A program made the translations under genes and the position numbers. Below are positions 6,427 through 6,714 of a stretch of DNA of 6,714 bases, one piece after another. The stretch is from assembly GCA_030834835.1 (NCBI GenBank), contig JAUQXD010000611.1, positions 1 to 6,714 on the forward strand, given 5' to 3'. Source of the stretch: Thermoflexales bacterium. GTDB taxonomy: Bacteria > Chloroflexota > Anaerolineae > Fen-1058. Positions within the stretch are counted from its first letter, which is position 1. Every line of letters starts with the position of its first letter. Below the pieces are notes generated by a model that was given only the letters and a program-made list of their open reading frames with translations, did no database searches and had not been told where the DNA came from.

Positions 6427-6528
6427 AGATAGTAAATTGGTAAATTGGTAGATTAGTCTGCTCCTGCTCGATCGCTAGTCGACCGATCACTAATTTACTA
6501 ATGTACCAGCTTACTAATCCACTAACTC
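6427..6528. repeat. Inverted 8-bp-period repeat array (array D) upstream of the FHA gene
   Basis: The left arm holds AAATTGGT (6434-6441), AAATTGGT (6442-6449) and AGATTAGT (6450-6457). The right arm holds ACTAATTT (6489-6496), ACTAATGT (6497-6504), ACCAGCTT (6505-6512), ACTAATCC (6513-6520) and ACTAACTC (6521-6528). Arms 6430-6457 and 6489-6516 are complementary at 23 of 28 positions. The 31-nt loop contains its own GATCG/CGATC pair (6470-6474 and 6484-6488). The period is 8, not the 7 of the other three arrays, and the sequence is AT-rich against a GC-rich background. It fills most of the gap between two same-strand genes and would lie in the FHA-gene leader if transcription starts upstream of it. 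Confidence 0.85.
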
Positions 6529-6556
6529 AGTTTAGCACAAGATTAGTCCGGTGCAA
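6529..6556 (-). promoter_or_regulatory. Weak promoter candidate for the FHA gene
   Basis: On the minus strand, TTGCAC (6551-6556) is followed after 16 bases by TAAACT (6529-6534), which carries an upstream TG in extended -10 position. Both hexamers are partial matches, and the -35 lies inside the 3' end of the preceding gene. If used, the whole of array D would be transcribed as a 5' leader hairpin. Confidence 0.28.
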
Positions 6557-6714
6557 CGTCAAAGTAGGCGCTGAACGAATACTGGCCGGTGTTGCCTGCG
6601 CCGTCGGTGGCGCGCACAAACCACCGATAACCCCGCCCGCACTCCACGGGCACCCGCGCCGTCAGGCCGGCGGTGCTGCCGGCCACCACCGGCTCATACG
6701 CGCCATCTGAGTTC
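6543..6714 (-). CDS. C-terminus of an Ig/Fn3-like beta-sandwich protein, cut by the right edge
   Basis: The last 56 codons of a minus-strand gene end at a TAA at 6543-6545. The peptide contains NSDGAYEPVVAGSTAGLTA, then CGRGYRWFVRATDGAGNTGQ, and ends SFSAYFDVAPD. The YRWFVRATDGAGN stretch is characteristic of the F and G strands of fibronectin type III or related Ig-like domains, as found in large secreted or surface proteins. Fifty-six residues cover only about half a domain, so the full protein is unknown. It lies upstream of the FHA gene on the same strand, 151 bases away, and might be co-transcribed with it. There is no evidence for its role. Confidence 0.7.
   Translation of the reverse strand, partial: NSDGAYEPVVAGSTAGLTARVPVECGRGYRWFVRATDGAGNTGQYSFSAYFDVAPD

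Noticed and set aside
6392..6490. 33-residue N-terminal extension of the FHA protein
   Set aside because: It is translated from the 8-bp repeat array, and a good ribosome site supports the start at 6391.

Overview
The window is GC-rich bacterial DNA (about 60% by eye) and nearly full of genes. I find six protein-coding genes, two of them cut by the window edges, and no RNA genes, CRISPR arrays or transposases. Three traits suggest Chloroflexota, perhaps Anaerolineae-like or Roseiflexus-like: a secreted protein with a YLPFI-type motif after its signal peptide, an FHA/Ig-like/SH3b membrane protein with a PTNTPT-type linker, and start sites that mostly lack a Shine-Dalgarno sequence. This assignment is an inference from style, not from a marker gene.

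Layout. A minus-strand cluster covers 2487 down to 1. It runs from a YfcE-like metallophosphoesterase (1756-2487), through glmU (388-1752, or from 1731), to the N-terminus of a CNNM/HlyC-CorC family membrane protein (1-332, cut by the left edge). Divergent from it is a secreted glycoside hydrolase-like protein of the GHL10/DUF187 type (2594-3958, plus). The 2488-2593 gap holds a promoter candidate for each direction. Convergent with the hydrolase is a 774-residue FHA-domain membrane protein (4067-6391, minus); a strong hairpin terminator at 4015-4053 lies between the two. At the right edge is the C-terminus of another minus-strand gene ending in an Ig/Fn3-like beta-sandwich (6543-6714).

The genes share a cell-envelope theme. 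GlmU makes UDP-GlcNAc for peptidoglycan, GHL10 proteins act on glycans including peptidoglycan strands, and the FHA protein carries an SH3b domain on the probable outer side. A functional link beyond proximity is not shown.

The most unusual feature is at the junctions. Four of the five gene boundaries carry short tandem arrays with a strict 7-bp period (343-401, 1713-1761, 3961-4021) or 8-bp period (6427-6528). Three of the four are inverted, so that they could fold into long imperfect hairpins. The arrays differ in unit sequence but share one architecture. Two of them reach into glmU and supply its first residues, its last residues and its stop codon. The only junction without an array is the divergent promoter region.
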